Assembly (NCBI RefSeq): GCF_019976975.1
Contig: NZ_AP024630.1
Coordinates: forward strand, 4,526,001-4,590,000
DNA length: 64,000 nt
Direction: 5' to 3'
DNA from: Arthrobacter sp. NtRootA1
GTDB lineage: Bacteria > Actinomycetota > Actinomycetes > Actinomycetales > Micrococcaceae
Under the pieces are notes generated by a model that did not search any database, had not been told where the DNA came from, and saw only the letters and a program-made list of their open reading frames with translations. The position numbers were made by a program, and so were the translations under genes. The first letter of the stretch is position 1. Each line of letters starts with the position of its first letter. Of this stretch, positions 23,480 through 32,055 are shown in pieces.

Positions 23480-23836
23480 ATGACAGCGAAGCCCAGCAAG
23501 AAGGCGAAGAACTACTGGATGGCGGTGCCCGCTGCGTATGGCGGAACGCTGACGGTTGTGGTGATCACCGAATGGCCCTGGCCGCTCATCGCAGGTGCCG
23601 CTTTTGTCCTGCTACTCATTCTGCAGCGATTCCATGGGCGCGCAGAACACAAGGACCGGGTTGAACCCGGAACGGATAGCGCCACACTGGGACTGCTGAG
23701 CTCCACCTTCGGCGCGGCTGCCATCCTGATCCACGGATCCGTTATCGCAGCTTGGGCGGGGCCCCTTCTGGGACTGATCACCTTTGCTGCCTTGTACTTC
23801 TGGCTCGCCAGGCGGGGCAGGATCCATCAGCACTGA
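23480..23836 (+). CDS. small polytopic membrane protein
   Basis: 118 residues with four hydrophobic segments: about 'MAVPAAYGGTLTVVVI', 'WPLIAGAAFVLLLILQ', 'LGLLSSTFGAAAILIH' and 'LLGLITFAALYFWLA', and a basic N-terminus. GGGGGAAATCA precedes the ATG. No family recognised. It stands alone between divergent and convergent neighbours. Confidence 0.7.
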   Translation: MTAKPSKKAKNYWMAVPAAYGGTLTVVVITEWPWPLIAGAAFVLLLILQRFHGRAEHKDRVEPGTDSATLGLLSSTFGAAAILIHGSVIAAWAGPLLGLITFAALYFWLARRGRIHQH

Positions 23837-23899
23837 ATACGAGAAGGGCTGGGCCGAACGCGGATGTGCGCCCAACCCAGCCCCTCGCCATGGAACGAA

Positions 23900-25222
23900 T
23901 TACAAAACCGTCGTCCGCGACAACGACAGATCCTTCGTCTCGCGGAAGAACAACACCACCACCACCGCGGACACCAAGGCCATCCCCATCAGGTAGAACG
24001 CCGGCGCCAACGGAGTCCCGAATCCTGCCACCAACCCGGTTGCCACGAACGGAGCCGTCCCACCGAACAACACGTAGGCCAGCGTGTAACCGATCGCAGA
24101 CCCGGAAGCACGAACCGATGATGGGAACATCTCCACCAGGGCCGGAACGTTGGACGTGCCAATCACCGCTACCAAAGCACCCAGGACACTGGTGCCCAGG
24201 ATCGCGAAACCGAGCCCCAAAGGCATGATGGAGAATGCCGGAATGGTCATCACCACAAAGCCAACACACGCCACCAGCAGCATCCGCTTGCGGCCGTAAC
24301 GGTCGCTGGCACGCGCGGCCAGAGGGCACACTGCCGTGTACACCAGCATCGTGATTACGCTCGTGATCATCGATTCAGTGCTTGAGTAGTGAAGGCTCGA
24401 GGTCATGTACGCGATCATGTAGCTGCTCATCAGGTAGTAAGCGATCGCGTTGGTGATGCTGTAGCCAAACAGTGTGAAGATCTGCCGGGCGCAGAGCCGG
24501 ATGGCATCGCCCAGCGGCTTCTTTGCTACTTCGCCCTTCTTCTCCAGACTGCGGAACACTGGTGTGTCGTCCACCTTGGATCGGATGTACAAACCGATGA
24601 GACCCAGCGGTGCAGCGAGCAGGAAGGGGATTCGCCAGCCCCAAGCCTGAAGGTCAGCGGGACTCAAAGTTGCAGTAATGGCCGCGCCGAGCAGAGCGCC
24701 GGCAACAGAAGCCAAGCCGACCGTGGCCGGGATGATGCTTGCGTACGTTGCCCGCTTGCCTTCCGGCGCATACTCCACGATGAACGCCGACGAGCCCGTG
24801 TACTCGCCGCCGGTCGTGAATCCCTGGACTGCCCGGAACAAGAACAGCAGGATCGGAGCCCACACGCCGATCACGGCGAACGTCGGCAGGATGCCGATGC
24901 AGAACGTGGCCGCGCTCATGATCACCACGCACAGACCGAGCATCTTGTTGCGGCCAATCCGGTCACCGTAGCGTCCAAAGAAAGCCGCCCCGAGCGGCCT
25001 GGCGATGAAGCCGCCGGCGAAGATCGCCCACACGGCCAGAAGTGACGCCGTCGTGGAGTAATCGGGGAAGAAGAGCTTCGCGATGGTCACTGACATGACC
25101 GCATAAGCGGCAGAGTCGAACCACTCCACGAAATTTCCGACGGCGGCTGCCGCGGCCACGCGCTTGAGGCTGCGCCGGGGTGAAGACTCAGTTTCAGCGA
25201 CGTTCTGGGTCATGGCGTTCAT
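23900..25222 (-). CDS. MFS metabolite:H+ symporter (ProP/ShiA-like)
   Basis: 440 residues, 12 membrane segments. The N-terminal 'AAAAAVGNFVEWFDSAAYAV' and loop 2-3 'RPLGAAFFGRYGDRIGRNKM' are the signatures of the metabolite:H+ symporter branch, as is 'GFTTGGEYTGSSAFIVEYAP'. Substrates of this group are carboxylates, betaines or aromatic acids. Its start overlaps the acyl-CoA synthetase stop (ATGA), so the import of an acid and its CoA activation are coupled; a second in-frame ATG lies three codons on. Confidence 0.85.
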   Translation of the reverse strand: MNAMTQNVAETESSPRRSLKRVAAAAAVGNFVEWFDSAAYAVMSVTIAKLFFPDYSTTASLLAVWAIFAGGFIARPLGAAFFGRYGDRIGRNKMLGLCVVIMSAATFCIGILPTFAVIGVWAPILLFLFRAVQGFTTGGEYTGSSAFIVEYAPEGKRATYASIIPATVGLASVAGALLGAAITATLSPADLQAWGWRIPFLLAAPLGLIGLYIRSKVDDTPVFRSLEKKGEVAKKPLGDAIRLCARQIFTLFGYSITNAIAYYLMSSYMIAYMTSSLHYSSTESMITSVITMLVYTAVCPLAARASDRYGRKRMLLVACVGFVVMTIPAFSIMPLGLGFAILGTSVLGALVAVIGTSNVPALVEMFPSSVRASGSAIGYTLAYVLFGGTAPFVATGLVAGFGTPLAPAFYLMGMALVSAVVVVLFFRETKDLSLSRTTVL

Positions 25223-26814
25223 GATGGCTGTCCTTCGAGATGGGGAGAAGGGGTGGTGTGTGGCAGAGCCCGGAGCTGGGCCCGCTGGACTTTGCCGGTC
25301 GCCGACTTCGGCAGGTCGGCGACGTATTCAATGAACCGCGGATACGCGAAGCGGGAGAACTTCTCCTTCACATGTGCCACGATCCGTTCACTCAGGTCCG
25401 CTCCCCCGGAGTGGCCTGGCATGAGTTCGATCCAGGCCTTGATGGACTGGCCGCGGAGTTCGTCCGGAACGCCTGTCACTGACACGTCCTGGACGGGATC
25501 GAGCTCTCGGATCACGGCCTCCAATTCGTACGGCCCCACGCGATAGCCGGAGGTTTTGATGACGTCGTCGGTCCTCCCCAGGAACCAGAAATAGCCATCT
25601 TCGTCGGTGTAGGCCTGGTCCTTCGTGTGGTACCAGTTGCCTCCAAATGCGGTGGCGGACGCCTCCGGCAAGTTCCAGTATCCCAAGGGAAACTGCGGGT
25701 TGGAGCGGGCTCGGAGGCAAATCTCGCCGGTCTCGCCCGTGGGCACTTCTTGCTCGTTCTCGTCCAGCAGGCGAACTTCCCAACCGGGCAGCGGCTTGCC
25801 CATCGAGCCCGGCTTTACGGGCACGTCCGGGTAATTCCCCAGCAGCGGGTACGACTCCGTTGAACCGTAGTAATCCAGGAGTGTCACGCCGTACTGCTCG
25901 CCGAACCATTCGATCAACTCCGGCGTCAGCGGCTCATTGGACGAACAGACCGTCCGCAGTGACAGCGGGAAGCGGGTACCGGCGTCGGGCACGTCCTCGC
26001 GCATCTTGCGCAGGAACGTCGGATTGACCAGCGCGCTGGTGACTCGGTGGCGGCTCATAGCGTCCAGGAGGTTTGCGGGGTCGAAGCCGCCTTGCGGACG
26101 GAAGACCAGATGCGTGGCCCCGAGCCGGAGCGGGCCCATCAGCTTGGCGAGCGACCAAGCCCAGTCCCCGGCGCCGTAGAAAACGTCGCCATCGCCGAGT
26201 TGGTGGCAGTACTCGAATTCATTGTGGCCGAGGAGCGTGCGGTGCGCGTGGACGATTCCCTTGGCGCGGCCGGTGGTGCCGGACGTATAGAAGATGAGTG
26301 CGGGATCGTCAGCTTTGGTTTCGACGCTCTCGAAGTCCGTGGTTTCGGCGGCGATTTCCGGGCTGTCGATATCGATGAACGTACCCTCGTAACCCTCGAA
26401 CAAGTGCTTCGCAGACTCTTCCGCGATGATCACCGACGCGCCGCTGTCCTCCAACCGGAAACGGATCGGCTCCGCGGCCCAGAGGAGGGACATCGTCACC
26501 AGAATCGCACCCGTCCGCAGCACGCCCAGATACGCGGCGGGAGTATCGGAACGCTGAGGCAGCAGGACGGCGACGCGGTCGCCCTTCTTGATGCCAGCCC
26601 TTTGGAGCGTGACCGCGATTTGCCGCGAACGGTCCTGGATTTCACCCCAGCTCACCTCGCGTTGACCCTCGACGGCGGACTCCAGGATGAGTGCCCGCTT
26701 GTCCCTCGGGTGGTGGTCGGCGACGTCGACGGCCATATTGTAAAGGTCGGGCACCTCCCAGCGGTGGGAGTTTCGTAGTTCGGTGTAGGGGTCTTGGGTT
26801 GCGGTGGTTGTCAT
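25219..26814 (-). CDS. acyl-CoA synthetase (AMP-forming, ANL superfamily)
   Basis: 531 residues. ANL motifs: 'IFYTSGTTGRAKGIVHAHRT' (P-loop), 'LLDYYGSTESYPLLGNYPD', 'FLGRTDDVIKTSGYRVGPYE' (hinge) and the catalytic Lys near the end in 'LPKSATGKVQRAQL'. The sequence resembles medium-chain/benzoate-type synthetases rather than acetyl-CoA synthetase. With the downstream MFS importer and the upstream enoyl-CoA hydratase, it probably starts degradation of an imported carboxylic acid. The actual acid is unknown. Confidence 0.87.
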   Translation of the reverse strand: MTTTATQDPYTELRNSHRWEVPDLYNMAVDVADHHPRDKRALILESAVEGQREVSWGEIQDRSRQIAVTLQRAGIKKGDRVAVLLPQRSDTPAAYLGVLRTGAILVTMSLLWAAEPIRFRLEDSGASVIIAEESAKHLFEGYEGTFIDIDSPEIAAETTDFESVETKADDPALIFYTSGTTGRAKGIVHAHRTLLGHNEFEYCHQLGDGDVFYGAGDWAWSLAKLMGPLRLGATHLVFRPQGGFDPANLLDAMSRHRVTSALVNPTFLRKMREDVPDAGTRFPLSLRTVCSSNEPLTPELIEWFGEQYGVTLLDYYGSTESYPLLGNYPDVPVKPGSMGKPLPGWEVRLLDENEQEVPTGETGEICLRARSNPQFPLGYWNLPEASATAFGGNWYHTKDQAYTDEDGYFWFLGRTDDVIKTSGYRVGPYELEAVIRELDPVQDVSVTGVPDELRGQSIKAWIELMPGHSGGADLSERIVAHVKEKFSRFAYPRFIEYVADLPKSATGKVQRAQLRALPHTTPSPHLEGQPS

Positions 26815-26852
26815 GGTTTGTCTCCTCTGGTTCTGTTTCAGCGCACCGCGGA

Positions 26853-27617
26853 TCAGCGGCGGCCAGCGAGGAAGCGGGCCATTTCGCGTTGCGGTTCGCC
26901 GGTGCCGTACGCCTCGCGGTGGACGCGTTTGGCTTCGGCCATGGCGTCGGTGAGGTCGTCGTCTTCGAGGCTGCGCAGGCGGTTCTTGGTCAGGCGGACC
27001 GCGCCCGGAGGAAGGAGGCTCAAACGCGAGGCGAGGTCTTGGGCGTAAGCTAGCGTGCCGCCGTCGTCGGCCACGTAGTTAAGGAGGCCGAGACGCTGAG
27101 CTTCTTCCGCGTTGACCAGTTCTCCGGTGAGGACGAACTGCGCGGTCTTGGACTTGCCCAGGATGCTCCACATCGCCCAGATGCCCGTGATGCTGGGGAT
27201 GCCCGAGAGGACTTCGGGCTGGCCCATGCGGACTTGGGAATCGCCAACGCGGAGGTCCGCGAGGAGTGCGTACTGGAAGCCGGAGCCGGCGGCGACGCCG
27301 TTGACCGCGGCGATGGTGATTTGGTCGAGATTGCGGACAGCGCGGTAGAGGCGGTCGAAGCCATCGATCCAGGCCTCGGCGGATGCGTGGTCTTCGGGAT
27401 TCATGCCGGCGGTTTCGGCGAGGTCCTGTCCGGCGCAGAAGGCCCGACCCGTTCCAGTGAGGATCACGCTGCGGATTTCGTCGTTGCCTTTGAGGCCTTC
27501 GAGGTGGGCGATGAGTTCGTCACGCATAGCCTTGGTCCAGGCGTTGAGCTTGTCCGGGCGGTTGAGAGTGATGGTGGCAGTGGGGCCGTTCTGTTCGAAG
27601 AGGACATCTTGGGACAC
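26853..27617 (-). CDS. enoyl-CoA hydratase
   Basis: 254 residues from GTG at 27617 preceded by AAAGGA; a longer in-frame upstream extension is not supported. Crotonase motifs: 'TGTGRAFCAGQDLAE' and 'AAVNGVAAGSGFQYALLADL', then 'MGQPEVLSGIPSITGIWAMW'. The family adds water to enoyl-CoA or isomerises it. It is 38 bp upstream of the acyl-CoA synthetase gene, forming a hydratase-synthetase-importer operon, divergent from the LysR regulator. Confidence 0.87.
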   Translation of the reverse strand: MSQDVLFEQNGPTATITLNRPDKLNAWTKAMRDELIAHLEGLKGNDEIRSVILTGTGRAFCAGQDLAETAGMNPEDHASAEAWIDGFDRLYRAVRNLDQITIAAVNGVAAGSGFQYALLADLRVGDSQVRMGQPEVLSGIPSITGIWAMWSILGKSKTAQFVLTGELVNAEEAQRLGLLNYVADDGGTLAYAQDLASRLSLLPPGAVRLTKNRLRSLEDDDLTDAMAEAKRVHREAYGTGEPQREMARFLAGRR

Positions 27618-27730
27618 GGTGTTTCCTTTGGCTTGTTGCGGCTTCTTGAGTCCCATCAGACCATCGGGGATTGTGACCCGTCTAACATCAATATCTACTC
27701 GCCGTGATACCAAACTGATATGGTGCGCGG

Positions 27731-28624
27731 ATGGATCTCCACCATCTCAAGTACTTCGTGGTGCTCTCCGAGGAGCTGCACTTCGGCCGGGCGGCACAGC
27801 GTTTGCACATGGCCCAGCCACCGCTGTCGCAGCGGATCAAGGACCTGGAGAAGGAACTCGGGGTTTTGTTATTTCACCGGCGACGGACTGGTGTGGAGCT
27901 GTCCGAGGCCGGGGCGTTGCTGTTGGAGCACGCCCGCGGGGTGCTGGATCATGTGGCGATGGCGCAGGAGTCGATGCGGCGGATCCGTCCTGGTGCTTCC
28001 GGTGTTCTGCAGGTGGCGGTGCCGCCGGACACGAATCCTGTTGCGTTGTCCACGATGGCCTCTTCGTTTGCTTCGTCTGCGCCGGACGTGCTGCTGAACC
28101 TGCACGAGCTCACCACCGTTGAGCAGGTTGAACGATTGCGCGACGGCGAACTGGACGTGGCGGTGGTCCGTCACCCTTTGAGCAGCGTGGGTTTCGAGAC
28201 GGGGCCGGCGTTCTCGCGGGCTTTGGGTGTGGTGCTGAATGCTTCACATCCGCTGGCTTCTTCGTCTTCCGTTCGTTTGGGCGACTTGGCCGGCAGTCCG
28301 CTGATCATCTTCCCGCGACACATGGCCCCGACCTTGTACGACTCGTTCCTGCACACCTGCCGGGACGCTGGGTATCTGCCTGCGGCCATTGTTCATGCGC
28401 GGAACCAGCACTTCACGCACGGTCTGATCCTGGCCGGGCGGGGCGTGCACTTCAACGAGGAACCGTGGACTCCGTTGCCTTCGGGGATCGTGTGGAGGCC
28501 GCTGGTTGGGGATCCGTTGGCTTGGCGGACGTCGGCACTGTGGCTGAAGAGCCGCAGGTCAGCGGAAACGGATGCGTTTGTTGCGGCAGTGGGGGCGGGA
28601 TTGGCGGCGGGCGGGCATGGGTAA
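27731..28624 (+). CDS. LysR-family transcriptional regulator
   Basis: 297 residues. N-terminal helix-turn-helix 'HLKYFVVLSEELHFGRAAQR' then 'LHMAQPPLSQRIKDLEKELG' and 'LLFHRRRTGVELSEAGALLL' are textbook LysR. The C-terminal periplasmic-binding-protein-like domain should sense the acid or its CoA ester. The gene is divergent from the hydratase/acyl-CoA synthetase/MFS operon with a 113-bp gap, the classic arrangement for control of that operon. Confidence 0.92.
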   Translation: MDLHHLKYFVVLSEELHFGRAAQRLHMAQPPLSQRIKDLEKELGVLLFHRRRTGVELSEAGALLLEHARGVLDHVAMAQESMRRIRPGASGVLQVAVPPDTNPVALSTMASSFASSAPDVLLNLHELTTVEQVERLRDGELDVAVVRHPLSSVGFETGPAFSRALGVVLNASHPLASSSSVRLGDLAGSPLIIFPRHMAPTLYDSFLHTCRDAGYLPAAIVHARNQHFTHGLILAGRGVHFNEEPWTPLPSGIVWRPLVGDPLAWRTSALWLKSRRSAETDAFVAAVGAGLAAGGHG

Positions 28625-28712
28625 AAATCTGCACAGCGTGGACATCTCTTGGTGCGTCGATCGTTCAGGATGAAGGCGGCCATGAGCATTTATGTAGTGA
28701 TAGCGTCATCCC

Positions 28713-28898
28713 ATGGAAGTGACACCTCGAATGCGTCGCAGTGCAATCGTCTTTCTCGCGGGATTCATCTCTTTTGCAGTCTTCCAGCCGGTCTTCGGCG
28801 TATTGCCTGCGCTCGGTGCAGGCATCGTCGTGGCCGCAGCCGCTCTGGCAATCGACGCCCGGGTAGCTTCGCGCCGCAGTTCCCGACGAGGGGCTTAA
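28713..28898 (+). CDS. small membrane protein
   Basis: 61 residues: MEVTPRMRRSAIVFLAGFIS with two hydrophobic segments and a basic tail RVASRRSSRRGA. The ribosome site for the first ATG is poor; the second in-frame ATG (28731) has GGAAGTGA upstream and may be the true start. Function unknown. Moderately sure that it is a gene. Confidence 0.5.
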   Translation: MEVTPRMRRSAIVFLAGFISFAVFQPVFGVLPALGAGIVVAAAALAIDARVASRRSSRRGA

Positions 28899-28966
28899 TT
28901 ACTGCTGGCCTCTCCCACGCCCTGCGATGTGGATCACTGACTCACGGCCATCGCTCAGTCACCCCA

Positions 28967-29000
28967 GTCAGAACCATACCGAAATCGGTATGGTTCTGAC
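28967..29000. promoter_or_regulatory. 34-bp inverted repeat upstream of abiE operon
   Basis: GTCAGAACCATACCGA (28967-28982), AA, then TCGGTATGGTTCTGAC (28985-29000): perfect 16-bp arms. AbiEi antitoxins are known to autoregulate by binding inverted repeats upstream of their operon. It shares the core ATACCG/CGGTA with the smaller palindrome at 29034-29046. Confidence 0.65.
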
Positions 29001-29033
29001 GGGGCGGAATCGCGGGGATTGCGGACAAAACAA

Positions 29034-29046
29034 TACCGTTACGGTA
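29034..29046. promoter_or_regulatory. second operator-like palindrome and likely leaderless start
   Basis: TACCGTTACGGTA (29034-29046) repeats the core of the larger inverted repeat. TAGACT (29045-29050) fits a -10 hexamer, and the abiEi ATG is only six bases further (29057) with no Shine-Dalgarno. The mRNA is therefore probably leaderless, and the palindrome would cover the promoter. Confidence 0.5.
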
Positions 29047-29056
29047 GACTTTTGAC

Positions 29057-29593
29057 ATGCGAAGAACATATCGAGACGTACTGCGTGAGATCGCCTACGG
29101 CAACTATGGCTATGTCACCACTGCGGAAGCAGTGGAGGCGGGCGTACCCGTCGTCGAATTGCCGAAGCTCACAGCCCGCGGCGGCCTAGATCACGTTGGA
29201 TATGGTCTCTACCGCATGACTGACATCCCGCCGACCGACGATGATCAATTCGCCGAAGCGACCTTGCGCGCAGGAGACGACGCCTACATCCGCGGAGAAT
29301 CCGTCCTTGCCCTCCTCGGCCTTGGGGACGTGAATCCCACGAAGATCACAGTAGGAACCGGCCGTCGTGTCCGCCGAGCAATGCCCGCGTACATGAAAGT
29401 CATCCAGACACAAGCCGGAATGAAGGTCACGCGCTACCGCGGGATCCGCGCCCAACAACTCAGCGAAGCACTCCTCGAATGCATTGGGCGTGTCCCGGCC
29501 ACACGACTGCGGGATGCCGCAGCCCAGGCCCGGGCTGAGGGACTACTGACTACGGCGGAGTGGAACCGTGTACGCAAGGAACTCGCCGCATGA
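29057..29593 (+). CDS. AbiEi-type antitoxin/regulator
   Basis: 178 residues. N-terminal winged helix ('RREIAYGNYGYVTTAEAVEAG'-like start, here MRRTYRDVLREIAYGNYGYV then TTAEAVEAGVPVVELPKL) followed by an AbiEi_4-like C-terminal domain ('GESVLALLGLGDVNPTKITV'). AbiEi is the antitoxin and autorepressor of the type IV abortive infection AbiE system. It overlaps abiEii by 4 nt (ATGA), and two related operators sit upstream. The transcript seems leaderless. Confidence 0.85.
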   Translation: MRRTYRDVLREIAYGNYGYVTTAEAVEAGVPVVELPKLTARGGLDHVGYGLYRMTDIPPTDDDQFAEATLRAGDDAYIRGESVLALLGLGDVNPTKITVGTGRRVRRAMPAYMKVIQTQAGMKVTRYRGIRAQQLSEALLECIGRVPATRLRDAAAQARAEGLLTTAEWNRVRKELAA

Positions 29594-30486
29594 GTTATGA
29601 CACCCCACCTCGTAATCTCGCCGCTCTCAACCAGCGATTGAAGAACTTGGAAGTAGACGAGACCCTCGCCGTTCGCCGACGGACGACCATGGCTCTGGTG
29701 GTGATAGGCCAAATGCTTCCAGAGGGCGCCGTGAAAGGTGGGAGCGCGATGGCATTGAGATATGGTTCCGATACAAGGTTCACCCGTGACGTTGATGCCG
29801 CACGCACGGGAAGTCTGGCGACATTCCGCGCCGACTTCGAAGAGCGGCTTCGGGAAGGGTGGGGCGGGTTTAGTGGACGCCTGATCGAGCGGAAAGCTCC
29901 GAAACCCAAGGGCATTCCGGCCCCGTATGTGATGAAACCTTTCGATGTGAAGCTCGACTACGAGGGAAAGCCGTGGTGCACAGTCCCCTTCGAACTCGGA
30001 CACAATGAAATCGGTGATGCCGACGATCCCGAGTTCGCTCTGGCTCCCAGCATCAGCGAGCTGTTCACCTCTGTGGGTCTCTCCGCTCCAGGGCCAGTGG
30101 CGGTGATGCCCGCTGATCACCAAATAGCCCAAAAGATACACGCGTCCACAGCGCCCAGTAGCGACCGCGCCCGCGACCTCGTCGACCTCCAACTCTTAAG
30201 TGCCCGTGAGGAGCTGGACCTATCGATGGTCCGGACCGCTTGTCTTCGTCTGTTCGACTACCGAAAGGTTCACTCTTGGCCACCGTCAGTTATCGAGGGT
30301 GCGGACTGGGCAACCCTCTACGCTGAGGCGGCCGAAGGCCTCGATGTCGTCCCTGATGTCGCTCCCGCCATTGAGTGGCTGCGCCAGTTCATTGCCGTGA
30401 TAGACCAAGCATCGCCGAACGATAAAACGTCGCTCTCTGAGACGGAGGCGACTGTAGCGGCCGTGGAGGCGGGCGGGGAGGGGTAA
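29590..30486 (+). CDS. AbiEii-type nucleotidyltransferase toxin
   Basis: 298 residues from ATG 29590. 'VKGGSAMALRYGSDTRFTRD' then VDAA is the DNA polymerase beta-type nucleotidyltransferase signature GS-x(n)-(D)xD of AbiEii toxins, with a later Lys/His motif in 'DHQIAQKIHAST' and 'RDLVDLQLL'. AbiEii toxins are GTP-binding or RNA-modifying nucleotidyltransferases that cause abortive infection. Pair with the upstream antitoxin. The reading frame continues open for 38 codons past the stop. Confidence 0.85.
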   Translation: MSYDTPPRNLAALNQRLKNLEVDETLAVRRRTTMALVVIGQMLPEGAVKGGSAMALRYGSDTRFTRDVDAARTGSLATFRADFEERLREGWGGFSGRLIERKAPKPKGIPAPYVMKPFDVKLDYEGKPWCTVPFELGHNEIGDADDPEFALAPSISELFTSVGLSAPGPVAVMPADHQIAQKIHASTAPSSDRARDLVDLQLLSAREELDLSMVRTACLRLFDYRKVHSWPPSVIEGADWATLYAEAAEGLDVVPDVAPAIEWLRQFIAVIDQASPNDKTSLSETEATVAAVEAGGEG

Positions 30487-30733
30487 GGCTATCCACCAGG
30501 CATTCTGTACAGCCTCGTGGCAAAGGACAAGGTCAAAGAACTTGCGGAGATCGTTCGTTCGGGCCTAATAAAACATGTCCAAAGCCCTCTAGAGGCAATA
30601 TAGGGTGGTCGTCAGAAACCACAACACCCCGCGACTCAAGCTTCTTGAGCTACTCCTCATCTGATAGCCATTCTTTGTTGTAATCCGCCACGACCCCCCC
30701 GCACCCTAGAGGAAATCAGCCCGAGAAAAGAAA
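30487..30733. other. intergenic stretch with an in-frame remnant after abiEii
   Basis: Directly after the abiEii TAA the same frame stays open to a TAG at 30601-30603 and reads like protein (for example 'GILYSLVAKDKVKELAEIVR'). It has no start of its own. It may be an eroded C-terminus or chance. I see nothing coding in the remainder up to the terminator. Confidence 0.35.
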
Positions 30734-30765
30734 ATCAGCCCGAGCCGTGAGGCGAGCGGGCTGAT
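30734..30765 (-). terminator. terminator of the sugar operon
   Basis: On the minus strand ATCAGCCCG pairs with CGGGCTGAT across a GCTCGCCTCACGGCT-type inner stem, and the run TTTTCTTTTCT follows. It lies 16 bp after the stop of the last gene of the ABC/MocA operon. Confidence 0.75.
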
Positions 30766-30780
30766 CGTGATGAAACAACA

Positions 30781-32022
30781 CTACCAAGTTGAAGCCGTCA
30801 ACGCGGGCTGATCTGGGGCAGAGTCGGCCGGGGTCGGCGGTGAGGCCTCGCCCCTCGCAGATTCAGCACCCTGAGCAACACCCGTCACCACACTCCTGTT
30901 CCGCGCCGACTCCTCGACGGCGGCCAGCACCCGCTGGATCTGGAGCCCGTCGTCGAACGACGGCGACGGTGCCTCACTGTCGCGAATCGCAAGCAGAAAG
31001 TCCCGGATCTGGTGCGTGAACGTGTGCTCCCAGCCGATGATGTGACCTTGGGGCCACCACGCTTCAAGGTAAGGGTGCTCCGGCTCATTCACGAGTATCC
31101 GCCGGAACCCCTGTTCCCGCACCGGGAGGCTGGCGTCCAGGAAATTCAGTTCATTTAGGTTCTCGAGGTCAAAAGTGAGCGAGCCGAGTGAGCCATAGAT
31201 TTCGAGCTTGAGCGAGTTCTTCTGGCCCGTGGCAACCCGCGACGCTTCCACCGACGCACTGATGTTCCCTGTCATTCCAAGGGTGGCCCAGGCGGCGTCG
31301 TCGACTGTCACTTTCTCAAGACCGTTGGGTCCGGGACGTTCCGTGACAAAAGTCCTCAGCGTTCCGGTCACCTCAGTAACGGTTTGCCCTGTGAGGTGCT
31401 GGATCTGGTCGAGGGCGTGTGAGGCAATATCGCCCAACGCTCCGGAGCCGGCGGTCTCCTTCCGGAGCCGCCAGCTCATGGGGGTTTCGACGTCGGATAG
31501 CCAGTCCTGCAGGTATGCAGCCCGCACGTGCCGGACGATGCCGAGACGGCCGTCCGCGATCAACTCCCGCGCCAAGGCGAGCGCCGGAACGCGACGGTAG
31601 TTGAACCCGATCATGGACTGCACTCCGCGAGCCTGGGCCGCGGCGGCTGCGGATGCCATCAACTCAGCCTCACCCAAAGTGTTAGCGAGCGGCTTCTCCA
31701 CGAGCACATGTTTTCCTGCTTCCAAAGCTGCGATGGCGATTTCCGCGTGCATCCAGCCCGGAGCGCAAATATCAACAATGTCTATATCGTCCCGCTCAAT
31801 CACTGATCGCAAGTCCGTGGCGGATTCGGTCCAGCCGTACTTGGCGGCGGCCTCCGCCACGGCTTCACCGTCCCGGCCCACGAGCACTTTCTGCTCGAAG
31901 GCGGGGACGTCGAAGAAGCTGGCGACATTCCGCCACGCATTCGAATGGGCCTTCCCCATAAAGGCATAACCGATCGCGGCAACACCCAAAGGACGGCCAG
32001 AGGGAAGAGTGGAAGTGGTCAT
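30781..32022 (-). CDS. Gfo/Idh/MocA-family oxidoreductase
   Basis: 413 residues. Rossmann start 'GVAAIGYAFMGKAHSNAWRN', then 'IDIVDICAPGWMHAEIAIAA' and 'GKHVLVEKPLANTLGEAELM' (the EKP motif), and the C-terminal substrate domain. The Ser/Thr/Pro-rich tail beyond about 380 is unusual. NAD(P)-dependent sugar or polyol dehydrogenase; with ThuA-like and second MocA proteins nearby, 3-keto-glycoside chemistry is likely. Last gene of the LacI-controlled operon, 34 bp after the ThuA-like gene. Confidence 0.88.
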   Translation of the reverse strand: MTTSTLPSGRPLGVAAIGYAFMGKAHSNAWRNVASFFDVPAFEQKVLVGRDGEAVAEAAAKYGWTESATDLRSVIERDDIDIVDICAPGWMHAEIAIAALEAGKHVLVEKPLANTLGEAELMASAAAAAQARGVQSMIGFNYRRVPALALARELIADGRLGIVRHVRAAYLQDWLSDVETPMSWRLRKETAGSGALGDIASHALDQIQHLTGQTVTEVTGTLRTFVTERPGPNGLEKVTVDDAAWATLGMTGNISASVEASRVATGQKNSLKLEIYGSLGSLTFDLENLNELNFLDASLPVREQGFRRILVNEPEHPYLEAWWPQGHIIGWEHTFTHQIRDFLLAIRDSEAPSPSFDDGLQIQRVLAAVEESARNRSVVTGVAQGAESARGEASPPTPADSAPDQPALTASTW

Positions 32023-32055
32023 GCGTGCTCCTTGAAGTGAATGCGGAAGAAGGGC

